40,594 bases of DNA from Ilumatobacteraceae bacterium. GTDB lineage: Bacteria; Actinomycetota; Acidimicrobiia; Acidimicrobiales; Ilumatobacteraceae. Below the pieces are notes generated by a model. That model saw only the letters and a list, made by a program, of their open reading frames with translations, was not told where the DNA came from and searched no databases. A program made the translations under genes and the position numbers. The stretch's first letter is position 1. Every line of letters starts with the position of its first letter. Below are positions 15,436 through 23,456 of this stretch, one piece after another. The stretch spans positions 1 through 40,594 of the forward strand of contig JAFMEI010000003.1 in the NCBI GenBank assembly GCA_017856815.1, in the 5' to 3' direction.

Positions 15436-16956
15436 GTGCCGCGGTTTTCGTTGACAACTCCCATCTATTACGTAAACGCCAAGCCTCACCTTGGTCACGC
15501 ATACACGACCATCGTTGCCGATGCGGTGGCACGCTGGCACAGGATGCTCGGAGAGGACGTTCACTTCCTGACGGGCACCGACGAACACGGTCTCAAGATT
15601 CAACAAGCTGCTGATGCGGCTGGGGTGTCTCCGCAACAATTCGCCGACGACATCGCGCCACTTTTCCAACAAGCTTGGGAGCGGCTTGGCATCACTAACG
15701 ATGACTTCATTCGCACAACAGAAAATCGCCACAAAGTTGGGGTCCAAAAACTCCTACAGGCATGCCACGACGCCGGCGACATAGAACTAGATGTCTATCG
15801 GGGTCTCTACTGTGTGCCCTGCGAGGCTTACTACACCGAAGAAGAATTGGTCGCTGAGAGCGGTGCGAGCAATCTCTGTCCGATCCACAAAAAACCCGTA
15901 GATGCAGTTGAAGAGGAAAACTACTTCTTTCGACTTTCACGGTTCGAGGATCGATTGCTCAAGTGGTATGCAGATCACCCAACGGCGATAACACCGCAAC
16001 ACCGGATGAACGAAGTCGTGGGATTCATCAAGCAAGGCTTGAATGACTTCTCGGTAAGCCGTAAGACCCTGAAGTGGGGCGTGCCACTCCCCTTTGATGA
16101 ATCGCACGTTGCCTACGTGTGGTTTGACGCACTTTCCAATTACCTCACTGCAATTGGTTATGGAACCGATGATGCGAAATTCAAGTCATGGTGGCCAGTT
16201 GATTTTCATCTCATTGGAAAAGACATCATCCGTTTTCATTGCGTGTACTGGCCAGCGATGCTCATGTCTGCCGGCATTGAGCCACCAAAGGGCTGGGCTG
16301 TTGGTGGCTGGCTACTAGTCGGTGGCGAGAAGATGAGTAAGACCTCTGGAAATGTGGTTAATCCTCTCGACCTAATTGATGATTTTGGGGTTGACGGTTT
16401 TCGCTACTACGTACTGGCTGAAACCCCATACGGGAACGATGGCGACTTCACATACGAAGGTCTTGTCGCTCGCTATAACTCTGATCTTGCAAACAACCTC
16501 GGCAACCTTCTCGCGAGGGTTGCAACTGTTGTTGGAAAGAAATGTGATGGCATAGGTCCGAGACCATCGGAATCCAGCCCTCTTGCGGCATCCGCAAAAG
16601 AGGCAGTGGCTGCTGCACAATCTGCATGGTCTGCGGTGCAGCCGAGCAAAGCTCTTGATGCAACTTGGCAACTCATTAGAGCCACTAACTCCCATCTTGA
16701 AAACAACGAGCCCTGGAAAGCAGAGCCTGGGCCGACAGTTGACGCCGTAATGGGCGACGCGCTGGAAGCTCTTCGGATCGTTGCTCTCCTCACTTTTGCC
16801 GCGGTACCAACAACTGCCCAAGCAATCTGGGAACGAATTGGCATGAGTGGAGATGTGTCCGAGCAGCGACTCCCCGATGCTGCGGCATGGGGCGGATATC
16901 CAGGCGGTGTTCAAGTCACCAAGGGTGAATCACTGTTCCCGCGCAAGCAGGCCTGA
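15436..16956 (+). CDS. metG: Methionyl-tRNA synthetase
   Basis: Charges tRNA-Met with methionine. The 506-residue class I synthetase has the HIGH-type motif HLGH at 18-21, a metal-binding knuckle Cys126-x2-Cys129 with Cys148 and His151, and the KMSKS-type motif KMSKT at 299-303. The anticodon-binding helical domain follows, and there is no C-terminal EMAP-type tRNA-binding extension. The GTG start is supported by the -10 box 6 nt upstream and by the N-terminal TTPIYYVNAKPHLGH block beginning right after it. It leads the metG-tatD-X-rsmA-ispE run that is common in Gram-positive bacteria. Confidence 0.97.
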   Translation: MPRFSLTTPIYYVNAKPHLGHAYTTIVADAVARWHRMLGEDVHFLTGTDEHGLKIQQAADAAGVSPQQFADDIAPLFQQAWERLGITNDDFIRTTENRHKVGVQKLLQACHDAGDIELDVYRGLYCVPCEAYYTEEELVAESGASNLCPIHKKPVDAVEEENYFFRLSRFEDRLLKWYADHPTAITPQHRMNEVVGFIKQGLNDFSVSRKTLKWGVPLPFDESHVAYVWFDALSNYLTAIGYGTDDAKFKSWWPVDFHLIGKDIIRFHCVYWPAMLMSAGIEPPKGWAVGGWLLVGGEKMSKTSGNVVNPLDLIDDFGVDGFRYYVLAETPYGNDGDFTYEGLVARYNSDLANNLGNLLARVATVVGKKCDGIGPRPSESSPLAASAKEAVAAAQSAWSAVQPSKALDATWQLIRATNSHLENNEPWKAEPGPTVDAVMGDALEALRIVALLTFAAVPTTAQAIWERIGMSGDVSEQRLPDAAAWGGYPGGVQVTKGESLFPRKQA

Positions 16957-16959
16957 CTC

Positions 16960-17718
16960 ATGTGGGTTGACACTCACTGCCATGTTTACGACCCCGGAGA
17001 AGGAAACACGGTTGACGGCACCATTGCGGCTGCGGCCTCTGAAAATGTCACGAGGATGGTGTGTGTTGGTACCGCCCGCGAAACGAGCATTCTCGCAAAC
17101 GAAATTGCGTTAGCCAACGAGTTCGTGTTCAGCACTGTTGGGGTACACCCTCATGACGCAACCGAAGGCACTGACTCAATCCGCGATCTGATTACGCGGA
17201 AAAAAGTCGTCGGTATCGGTGAATGTGGACTCGACTACCACTACAGCCACTCACCACATGAGATACAGCAACAAGTATTCGCCGAACACATCCGATTGGC
17301 AAACGAAACTGATTTGACTCTTGTCATTCACACACGCGATGCATGGGCGGACACATTCCGCATACTCGATCATGAAGGAATGCCGAGAAATGTTGTATTC
17401 CACTGCTTCACCGGTGGACCCGATGAAGCTGCCGAATGCTTGAGTCGAGGTGGCTTTTTGTCATTCTCGGGCATCATCACATTCAAAAATGCGGATGCGA
17501 CACGGGAAGCTCTGCGTTACGCACAACGTGATCGCATTCTGATTGAGACCGACTCGCCTTATCTCGCGCCGGTCCCACATCGCGGCAAACCAAATGAGCC
17601 AGCGCTCGTATCCCTTGTGGGTGCGAAGGTTGCCGAGGTGCTGGGCATTTCTGCACACGAGGCCTCTAAAATCACAACCGAGAATGCGTATAACGCTTTC
17701 CCAGGAATTCGCCCGTAA
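16960..17718 (+). CDS. tatD: TatD-family metal-dependent DNase
   Basis: Metal-dependent hydrolase of the TatD/YcfH family with a TIM-barrel fold, 252 residues. Metal ligands appear in order: DTHCH at the N-terminus (His6 and His8), GIGECGLDYH, LVIHTRDAW, VFHCFTGG, and TDSPYLAPVPHRGKPNEP near the C-terminus. Members act as 3'-5' exonucleases or endonucleases in DNA turnover. It starts 3 nt after metG, so the two are co-transcribed. Confidence 0.95.
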   Translation: MWVDTHCHVYDPGEGNTVDGTIAAAASENVTRMVCVGTARETSILANEIALANEFVFSTVGVHPHDATEGTDSIRDLITRKKVVGIGECGLDYHYSHSPHEIQQQVFAEHIRLANETDLTLVIHTRDAWADTFRILDHEGMPRNVVFHCFTGGPDEAAECLSRGGFLSFSGIITFKNADATREALRYAQRDRILIETDSPYLAPVPHRGKPNEPALVSLVGAKVAEVLGISAHEASKITTENAYNAFPGIRP

Positions 17719-17750
17719 CCGCGGGTTGACTGCACCAGAAATTGCCCACA

Positions 17751-18257
17751 ATGGATCCAACTACTTACAAACGTCGACGCTTGCGCGTGCTGTTGGCTGT
17801 TGGTGTCACGACTGCGGCGATCATCTGGGCGACCACTCGAGATTCTGAGCCCGATGCCGAAACGGCCGATACAACCACCACGACCCAGTTTCAAAGCAGC
17901 CTTCCACCAATTGAAGGTGAGCCGGATGCGCCCGTGTACATCGAAGGCCCCAAGACCAGCATTCCAACTGCCACTAACCCGATTGCCTATGGCTCGGGTT
18001 ACGGGCAAAACAGACTTGCAGGATTTGCATCGTTCCATCGCTTCAGCGACGACACAAACGGCAAGTGCCACACAGAAAAAGTTCCACTTGGAATTGTCAT
18101 AACAATCACAAACCTGAATACAGGGCGCCAAACAACATGCTTCAATGTCGCCTACTTGCCGCCTCCGGTTGGATCGATCATTACCCTCAACACCAACAAC
18201 TACCTGCTGATTGGTGAGCTTGCCGATGCACCACTACCCGTCGAGATCACCTGGTGA
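17751..18257 (+). CDS. Exported small protein with RlpA/DPBB-like domain
   Basis: A 168-residue protein with one N-terminal hydrophobic helix (about 11-26) after a basic start, probably an uncleaved anchor. A Thr-rich linker follows, then a C-terminal domain from about residue 85. That domain follows the line of double-psi beta-barrels of RlpA type: ASFHRF, a Cys then VPLGIVITITNLNTGR, a second Cys, and VGSIITLNTNNYLLIGELA. The two cysteines could form a disulfide. The usual V-x-DRGP segment is replaced by NVAYLPPPVG, so the Asp expected in active lytic enzymes is missing. It occupies the slot of rpfB (mycobacteria) and yabE (bacilli), both cell-wall hydrolases. The ATG at 17751 is chosen over a TTG at 17742. 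Its end overlaps rsmA by 4 nt. Confidence 0.72.
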   Translation: MDPTTYKRRRLRVLLAVGVTTAAIIWATTRDSEPDAETADTTTTTQFQSSLPPIEGEPDAPVYIEGPKTSIPTATNPIAYGSGYGQNRLAGFASFHRFSDDTNGKCHTEKVPLGIVITITNLNTGRQTTCFNVAYLPPPVGSIITLNTNNYLLIGELADAPLPVEITW

Positions 18258-19072
18258 CACTCACACGACGGGAAGCCTCTGATCTTTTGGCAACCCACGG
18301 GCTTGCACCATCACGGGCGTTGGGGCAGAACTTTGTTGTTGATGCCAATACCGTGCGGCGGATTGCTTCGCTGGCGGAGATTGATTCACATGATCGCGTG
18401 ATTGAGATCGGTGCTGGACTCGGTTCGCTAACCAGAGCCCTGCTTGAAACAGGAGCCCAGGTACTTGCAATTGAGGTCGATCGGGGCTTAATACCAATTC
18501 TTCGTGAACTTGAAGCCGACAATCCTGGGCAACTACGTGTGATTGAAGCCGACGCAATGAAGATTGGCTGGAGTGATGTTCTCGGTGAGCACACCGACTG
18601 GAAGCTCATTGCCAACTTGCCATACAACGTTGCCACGCCACTCGTTGCCGATCTCCTAGACGGAGTTCCTCAAATCAAATCGATGCTTGTGATGGTGCAA
18701 CATGAAGTCGGTGAGCGCATGGTTGCAGCGCCACGAACAGATGCATTTGGTGCGCTCTCAGTGAAAATCTCCTATTGGGCACAGGCACGAATCGTTGGAA
18801 CAGTCTCGCCTCAGGTGTTTCTTCCACGGCCCAAGGTGAACTCAGCACTCGTGAAGATTGATCGCCGCACGAGCCCTGCGGTTTCCACAGATCCACAACG
18901 CATGTTCACGTTGGTTCGAACCGCATTTGGGCAACGCCGCAAAATGTTGCGTCGATCACTCGCGGGCGTGGTCTCAGAAGAGCAATTCTTGCAAGCCGGC
19001 GTGGCTTCCGATGCCCGCCCTGAAGAACTCGGTGTGGAGGATTGGGGGCGGCTATGTCAAGCGTTGAGTTGA
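18254..19072 (+). CDS. rsmA: RsmA (KsgA), 16S rRNA dimethyladenosine transferase
   Basis: Dimethylates the two adjacent adenines near the 3' end of 16S rRNA using SAM. The 272 residues contain the N-terminal RALGQNFVVD block, the SAM motif VIEIGAGLGSLTRAL, and the catalytic NLPYNVATP. The C-terminal domain has FLPRPKVNSALVKI and AFGQRRKMLRRSL. It starts at a GTG overlapping the upstream gene (GTGA) and its end overlaps ispE by 19 nt. Confidence 0.97.
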   Translation: MTLTRREASDLLATHGLAPSRALGQNFVVDANTVRRIASLAEIDSHDRVIEIGAGLGSLTRALLETGAQVLAIEVDRGLIPILRELEADNPGQLRVIEADAMKIGWSDVLGEHTDWKLIANLPYNVATPLVADLLDGVPQIKSMLVMVQHEVGERMVAAPRTDAFGALSVKISYWAQARIVGTVSPQVFLPRPKVNSALVKIDRRTSPAVSTDPQRMFTLVRTAFGQRRKMLRRSLAGVVSEEQFLQAGVASDARPEELGVEDWGRLCQALS

Positions 19073-19791
19073 TCGCTCCAGCAAAACTCACACTCTCTCT
19101 GCGAATCACTGGCGTGCGTTCTGATGGCTACCACTTGATCGATGCCGAGATGGTCTCAGTTGCGCTGTCTGACACGGTGAGAATTACAGAATCATCCAAC
19201 ACCTCATTGCAGATCTCGGGCCCATTTGCCGAAGGTGTACCAAACGATTCATCAAACATCGCACTGCGAGCTCTCGCACTTGCCAATCGAACTGCTGCAG
19301 TGGAGATCGTAAAGAACATTCCCCACGGTGGTGGGCTCGGAGGTGGATCGACTGATGCAGCGACCGTGCTGCGGTGGGCGGGCTACACCGATCTTGATTC
19401 AGCTTCGCGCATCGGGGCCGATGTTCCGTTTTGCATGGTCGGTGGTCGGGCACGTGTACGTGGAATTGGCGAGATCGTCGAACCCTTACCTGCGAATTCA
19501 CAATCACTGCCTCTGACACTCATCGTTCCACCGCTACAGGTGTCAACACCGGTTGTATACAAAACCTGGGATGATCTCGGCGGCCCGGCCAGCGACGGCG
19601 TCAATGACCTTGAGCCTGCTGCGTGCGCCGCGTACCCAGACCTCGGTAGATGGCGCAGCCGAATAAAAGCACTTGGAATCGAGCCGATCTTGGCCGGCAG
19701 TGGTGCAACTTGGTTTGTGCATGGGCACATCAATGACATCGCAAAAGCGCTGCCTGATGCACGGGTGTACTTCACCGATACCCTCGCCTAG
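19054..19791 (+). CDS. ispE: IspE, CDP-methylerythritol kinase
   Basis: Phosphorylates 4-CDP-2-C-methylerythritol in the non-mevalonate isoprenoid pathway. The 245-residue GHMP kinase has the N-terminal APAKLTLSLRI block, the ATP loop PHGGGLGGGSTDAA at about residues 90-103, GADVPFCMVGG, and LAGSGATWF near the end. It is slightly short compared with E. coli IspE (283). The ATG at 19054 has GGGGG just upstream and overlaps rsmA by 19 nt. It is the last gene of the metG run. The bS22 gene starts converging only 14 nt after it. Confidence 0.95.
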   Translation: MSSVELIAPAKLTLSLRITGVRSDGYHLIDAEMVSVALSDTVRITESSNTSLQISGPFAEGVPNDSSNIALRALALANRTAAVEIVKNIPHGGGLGGGSTDAATVLRWAGYTDLDSASRIGADVPFCMVGGRARVRGIGEIVEPLPANSQSLPLTLIVPPLQVSTPVVYKTWDDLGGPASDGVNDLEPAACAAYPDLGRWRSRIKALGIEPILAGSGATWFVHGHINDIAKALPDARVYFTDTLA

Positions 19792-19805
19792 CGAGGGACA
19801 AACTG

Positions 19806-19898
19806 CTACTTACGACGCTGATGGCGCGTGCGGCGAAGCATCTTCTTGTGCTTCTTCTTGCGCATACGCTTGCGGCGCTTCTTGATCAGTGAACCCAT
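19806..19898 (-). CDS. bS22-type small ribosomal protein (AURKAIP1/COX24 domain)
   Basis: A 30-codon gene on the minus strand. It begins MGSLIKKRRKRMRKKK, and more than half of its residues are Lys or Arg. It matches the actinobacterial AURKAIP1/COX24-domain protein that I recall as MGSVIKKRRKRMSKKKHRK in mycobacteria, where it was identified as ribosomal protein bS22. It is a few residues shorter at the C-terminus. There is no Shine-Dalgarno sequence. TACTTT lies 10 nt before the ATG on the minus strand (19909-19914), which suggests a very short leader. It is convergent with ispE. Confidence 0.92.
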   Translation of the reverse strand: MGSLIKKRRKRMRKKKHKKMLRRTRHQRRK

Positions 19899-19970
19899 AG
19901 GAAGTTCCAAAGTAGTCCGTGAACGTCGTTTGGGTGAAATGGGGGTGCTGGGGCAAAAACCCGCCTCCGC

Positions 19971-19976
19971 TAGCCT
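19971..19976 (+). promoter_or_regulatory. -10 box candidate for tRNA-Gln
   Basis: TAGCCT is 14 nt before the mature 5' end of the tRNA, a normal distance for a short processed leader. The hexamer is identical to the one before ychF. Confidence 0.4.
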
Positions 19977-19990
19977 TGACCCTGACCCGC

Positions 19991-20064
19991 TCCGGGGTCG
20001 TCCAATGGCAGGACATCTGGTTTTGGTCCAGAGAATAGGGGTTCGAGTCCTCTCCCCGGAACCA
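19991..20064 (+). tRNA. tRNA-Gln (anticodon UUG), CCA encoded
   Basis: A full cloverleaf can be drawn. The acceptor stem is TCCGGGG with CCCCGGA, the D stem GTCC with GGAC, the anticodon stem TCTGG with CCAGA around the loop TTTTGGT, and the T arm AGGGG-TTCGAGT-CCTCT with one G-T pair. The anticodon at positions 34-36 is TTG, which reads CAA glutamine codons. The discriminator is A, and CCA is encoded in the DNA. It lies 32 nt before glmU and may share its transcript. Confidence 0.95.
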
Positions 20065-20096
20065 TCTAAGCCGTCGAATGGGACTAAAACAGTTCC

Positions 20097-21125
20097 ATGA
20101 CAGTTTCTGCGATCGTGCTCGCCGCTGGCGGCGGCACACGCATGAGATCAACACGACCCAAACCTCTGCACTTGATTTGTGGCCGTCCCATGGTGATGCA
20201 TGTCATTCATGCCCTTGAGAACGTAAAGCCTGATCGCACCGTTGTCGTGGTGGGCCATGGTGGTGACCGTGTTTCAGCAAAAGTGAGCGAGAACGTTCCT
20301 GACTGGGCCCATGTGAACTTCGTTGAGCAGGCGCAACAAAACGGAACGGGCCATGCAGCCCTCATCGGTTTGACTGCCCTCCCCGGTGACGAGTTGGACG
20401 ACACTTCCACCGTGATTGTTCTTCCTGGTGACACTCCCCTGCTCCGCACCGAAACCATTGAGGCACTGGTCAACGCCCACGAATCGAGTGGAAATGCCGC
20501 CACTGTTCTTACTGCCGTAGTTGAGTCACCTACTGGCTACGGACGCATCGTGCGCGCCAGAGATGGTCGGGTTATGAAAATCGTTGAACAACGAGATGCC
20601 GTGACCGAAGAGTTGGCAATCCACGAGATCAACACCGGAATTTTTGCGTTCCAGCGCAACCTCCTCGGCCCAGCCCTCAGACGTGTTTCAAATAAAAACT
20701 CACAAGACGAGTACTACCTGACCGACACTCTCGAAATCCTCTCTGGAATGGGGCACCGCGTAGGCAGTGTTGAGGCGGACGAAGCCGAAACGGCTGGCGT
20801 GAATGACCGGTGGCAGCTCGCAGTCGCTGAACGCGAGCTACGTAGGCGCACCAACAAGTTCTGGCTCCTAAATGGGGTCACCATGTTTGATCCGGATCAA
20901 ACCTTTATCGATGTGACCGTGGAAATCGGCCAGGATGTGACCCTCTTGCCGGGGACTCTGCTCCAAGGCCGTACCCGCGTCGGCGATGCATGCGAAATCG
21001 GTCCAAACACCAGGCTCATCGACACCACAGTCGAGCGAGGCGCACAGGTTCAGTATTCAGTTTGTGAGAACTGCACCGTGGATGCGGACACAATCGTGGG
21101 TCCTTTCGCCCACCTACACTCGTAG
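20097..21125 (+). CDS. glmU: GlmU-type UDP-GlcNAc pyrophosphorylase, C-terminal domain cut short
   Basis: Makes UDP-N-acetylglucosamine for peptidoglycan from GlcNAc-1-phosphate and UTP. The uridyltransferase domain is complete: VLAAGGGTRMRSTRPKPLH at the N-terminus, the QNGTGHA segment, LPGDTPLL with the metal Asp, and NDRWQLA. A left-handed beta-helix begins at about residue 260 (FIDVTVEIGQDVTLLPGT) but the gene stops after 342 residues at GPFAHLHS. Known GlmU proteins have about 450-495 residues. The missing part carries the acetyltransferase active site. Neither other frame continues the helix before prs, so this looks like a genuine short form and not a simple frameshift. Confidence 0.9.
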   Translation: MTVSAIVLAAGGGTRMRSTRPKPLHLICGRPMVMHVIHALENVKPDRTVVVVGHGGDRVSAKVSENVPDWAHVNFVEQAQQNGTGHAALIGLTALPGDELDDTSTVIVLPGDTPLLRTETIEALVNAHESSGNAATVLTAVVESPTGYGRIVRARDGRVMKIVEQRDAVTEELAIHEINTGIFAFQRNLLGPALRRVSNKNSQDEYYLTDTLEILSGMGHRVGSVEADEAETAGVNDRWQLAVAERELRRRTNKFWLLNGVTMFDPDQTFIDVTVEIGQDVTLLPGTLLQGRTRVGDACEIGPNTRLIDTTVERGAQVQYSVCENCTVDADTIVGPFAHLHS

Positions 21126-21129
21126 AGCA

Positions 21130-22167
21130 ATGGGCTCTGCGCAAAACACTTCCAGCGACGGTAACGGCAACACGATTGACAAGGTGACGACTAAACGTCT
21201 CGCCCTCTATTCGGGTCGTACTCACCCCGAACTCGCAGCTGAAGTTGCACAGCACCTTGGTGTGAAACTCGGCGATCCCAACATCATCGAGTTTGCTAAC
21301 GGCGAAATTCGCCCGCGGTTTAACGAGAGCATTCGTGGTGCTGACGTGTTCATTATGCAGACCCACTTCGGCGTCGATGGTCAATCAATCAACGACTCGA
21401 TCATGGAGCAGCTAATCATGATTGACACTGCTGCGCGCGCATCGGCAAAACGAATCACTGCTGTGTGCCCGTTCTACGGCTACGCCCGCCAAGACCGTAA
21501 AGCCGAAGGTCGCGAACCCATCACGGCAAAACTGCTTGCAGATATGTTCCGCGCAGCGGGCTCTAAGCGCATGATTTCAATTGATCTTCACAGCGGGCAG
21601 ATCCAAGGATTCTTTGATGGTCCAGTGGATCACTTAACTGCACTTCCAGTTCTCGAGCACTATGTGCGCGCCAACGCACCAAAAGACATCGTGATCGTTT
21701 CACCTGATGCTGGTCGCGTGAAGGTTGCGGAACGCTTCGCTCAGCACTTGTCCGACATGAATGCTGACGTTGCGTTCATCAACAAGCGCCGACCAAAAGG
21801 AACAACCAACGTTGCGGTCGCAAAAGAGGTGATTGGAGAAGTTGAGGGTCGCGTGTGCATCCTCACCGACGACATGATCGACACCGGTGGCACCATCGTG
21901 TCCGCCGCTGAGTTGCTCCTCGCCCGCGGAGCAACTGAAGTCTGGGCTATGGCTACCCACGGGGTGCTCTCCGGCCCAGCCATTGAGCGCCTCGAAAACG
22001 GCCCGATTAGCCGAGTGGTGCTCACAAATACCCTGCCCCTGCCTGTGGAGAAGCGGATCCCCAAGATTCAGGTCTTGTCGGTAGCGCCGATCCTCGCCGA
22101 CGCCCTCGCAGCCGTATTCGACGAGACCTCGGTGAGCGAATTGTTCGGCGGGGAAAACCAGTCCTAA
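21130..22167 (+). CDS. prs: Ribose-phosphate pyrophosphokinase
   Basis: Makes PRPP from ribose-5-phosphate and ATP for nucleotide, His and Trp synthesis. The 345 residues include FANGEIRPRFNESIRG, YARQDRKAEGREPITAKL, the metal and ribose-phosphate block SIDLHSGQIQGFF, and the PRPP loop TDDMIDTGGTIV. About 20 polar residues precede the usual family start (RLALYSG), a short N-terminal extension. The ATG at 21130 is 4 nt after glmU. A start further upstream at 20986 would overlap glmU and is rejected. Confidence 0.96.
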   Translation: MGSAQNTSSDGNGNTIDKVTTKRLALYSGRTHPELAAEVAQHLGVKLGDPNIIEFANGEIRPRFNESIRGADVFIMQTHFGVDGQSINDSIMEQLIMIDTAARASAKRITAVCPFYGYARQDRKAEGREPITAKLLADMFRAAGSKRMISIDLHSGQIQGFFDGPVDHLTALPVLEHYVRANAPKDIVIVSPDAGRVKVAERFAQHLSDMNADVAFINKRRPKGTTNVAVAKEVIGEVEGRVCILTDDMIDTGGTIVSAAELLLARGATEVWAMATHGVLSGPAIERLENGPISRVVLTNTLPLPVEKRIPKIQVLSVAPILADALAAVFDETSVSELFGGENQS

Positions 22168-22220
22168 ACTCTTACCCCCTTGGCTCAAGTCGCCTGATTT
22201 CCCTGCCTCGGAGGGTCCCA

Positions 22221-22847
22221 ATGTCAAACCAAACAAGTCTCACAGCTGTCGCCAATCGCCCCACGGGCTCTTCTGCTTCGCGCCGTCTGCGCGCTGAGGG
22301 TCGCATCCCAGGAGTGCTCTACGGACACGGCATGACCCCTATTGCTCTCAGCGTTGAGCGTCGTGATCTGCGTGTTGCCCTATCCGGCCCAGCTGGCGTG
22401 AACGCAATTCTTGAACTTTCTGTGGACGGCAGCACCTACCCCGCGATCGTGAAAGAACTCCAGCGTCATCCAGTTCGACGCACTGTGAGCCACATTGACT
22501 TCCAGCAGATCAACATGAACGAAGAAATCACTGTTGCTGTACCGGTTCGTCTCACTGGTAACGCAAAAGCGGTTCTTGCCGAGGGTGGTCTCGTGGACGC
22601 CGCTGTTGACACCATCGACATCCGTTGCACCGCGATGACACTGCCGAACGAAATCGTGATTGATGTCACCGAGATGCAGCCATACGACGTGATCCGTTTG
22701 TCCGAAGTTGCTCTTCCTGCCGGCGTATCCGCTGTCGGCGATCCTGATACAGCTGTCGTCACCACGCTGTTCCAGTCCAAGGAAGAAGTTGCCGCTCCTG
22801 CTGCCGAAGCCGATCCAGCGGCTCCAGCCGCACCTGCAGCTGAGTGA
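22221..22847 (+). CDS. rplY: Ribosomal protein bL25 (CTC form)
   Basis: Binds 5S rRNA in the large subunit. The 208 residues hold the L25 domain at the N-terminus (about 5-95, with ASRRLRAEGRIPGVLYG) and the TL5/CTC C-terminal domain to about 185. An Ala- and Pro-rich tail (AAPAAEADPAAPAAP) follows, as is common in actinobacteria. GGAGGG at 22210-22215, 5 nt before the ATG, is the strongest ribosome binding site in the prs-pth region. The 53 nt after prs show no terminator. Confidence 0.96.
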   Translation: MSNQTSLTAVANRPTGSSASRRLRAEGRIPGVLYGHGMTPIALSVERRDLRVALSGPAGVNAILELSVDGSTYPAIVKELQRHPVRRTVSHIDFQQINMNEEITVAVPVRLTGNAKAVLAEGGLVDAAVDTIDIRCTAMTLPNEIVIDVTEMQPYDVIRLSEVALPAGVSAVGDPDTAVVTTLFQSKEEVAAPAAEADPAAPAAPAAE

Positions 22848-22877
22848 AACCTGGTGGCACACTGAGCCACCGATTCC

Positions 22878-23456
22878 ATGAGACAGCGCCGAGGCACCGC
22901 AATAACCCATCTGATAGTTGGGCTTGGCAATCCAGGGCGCGAGTATGCGCGCACACGACACAACGTTGGGGCCGAAGCAGTAGAGCTTCTTGCTTCACGC
23001 CGAAATACCAATCTCAAGTCGTCGCGATCGAAAGCAATCGTTGCTGAACTCGGCTCCGTAGTGCTTGCAGTTCCAACTGTGTACATGAACGAATCTGGCG
23101 AAGCCGTCGGTTCGCTCGCCCGGAAATACGCGGTGACACCGGACCAGATCGTGATTGTGCACGATGAACTTGATCTTGAACCCGGTGTTTTACGGGTGAA
23201 GGTTGGTGGCGGACTCGCGGGACACAATGGTCTTCGATCCATCAATCAGCACATCAAATCCCAAGACTTTGTCCGAGTAAGAATCGGGATCGGTAAACCG
23301 CGCAACAAGGAACAGGGAGCGGACCACGTGTTGAAGCGTGTCCCACTGCAGGAGCGCCAGATTCTTGATGAAGCGGTTGCTCGCGCGGCTGATGCCTTGG
23401 AGTCGATAATCGCAAGTGGCACCGATGTCGCAATGCGTGAGTACAACGCAATATGA
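22878..23456 (+). CDS. pth: Peptidyl-tRNA hydrolase
   Basis: Releases tRNA from peptidyl-tRNA that falls off ribosomes. The 192 residues show LIVGLGNPGREYARTRHNVG with the substrate Asn and catalytic His, then PTVYMNESG, the catalytic Asp region VHDELDLEPG, and GGGLAGHNGLRSI. About 10 residues precede the conserved strand. A small GGTGGC/GCCACC repeat lies in the 30-nt gap before it. Its stop overlaps the mfd start by 4 nt (ATGA). Confidence 0.96.
   Translation: MRQRRGTAITHLIVGLGNPGREYARTRHNVGAEAVELLASRRNTNLKSSRSKAIVAELGSVVLAVPTVYMNESGEAVGSLARKYAVTPDQIVIVHDELDLEPGVLRVKVGGGLAGHNGLRSINQHIKSQDFVRVRIGIGKPRNKEQGADHVLKRVPLQERQILDEAVARAADALESIIASGTDVAMREYNAI

Noticed and set aside
20986-21129. N-terminal extension of Prs that might represent the missing GlmU tail in another frame
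   Set aside because: The translation shows no hexapeptide-repeat pattern of a beta-helix and looks like a shadow of glmU.
22853-22871. GGTGGC-ACACTGA-GCCACC hairpin between rplY and pth as a terminator
   Set aside because: The stem is only 6 bp and no T tract follows; it lies close to the pth start and is likely chance.
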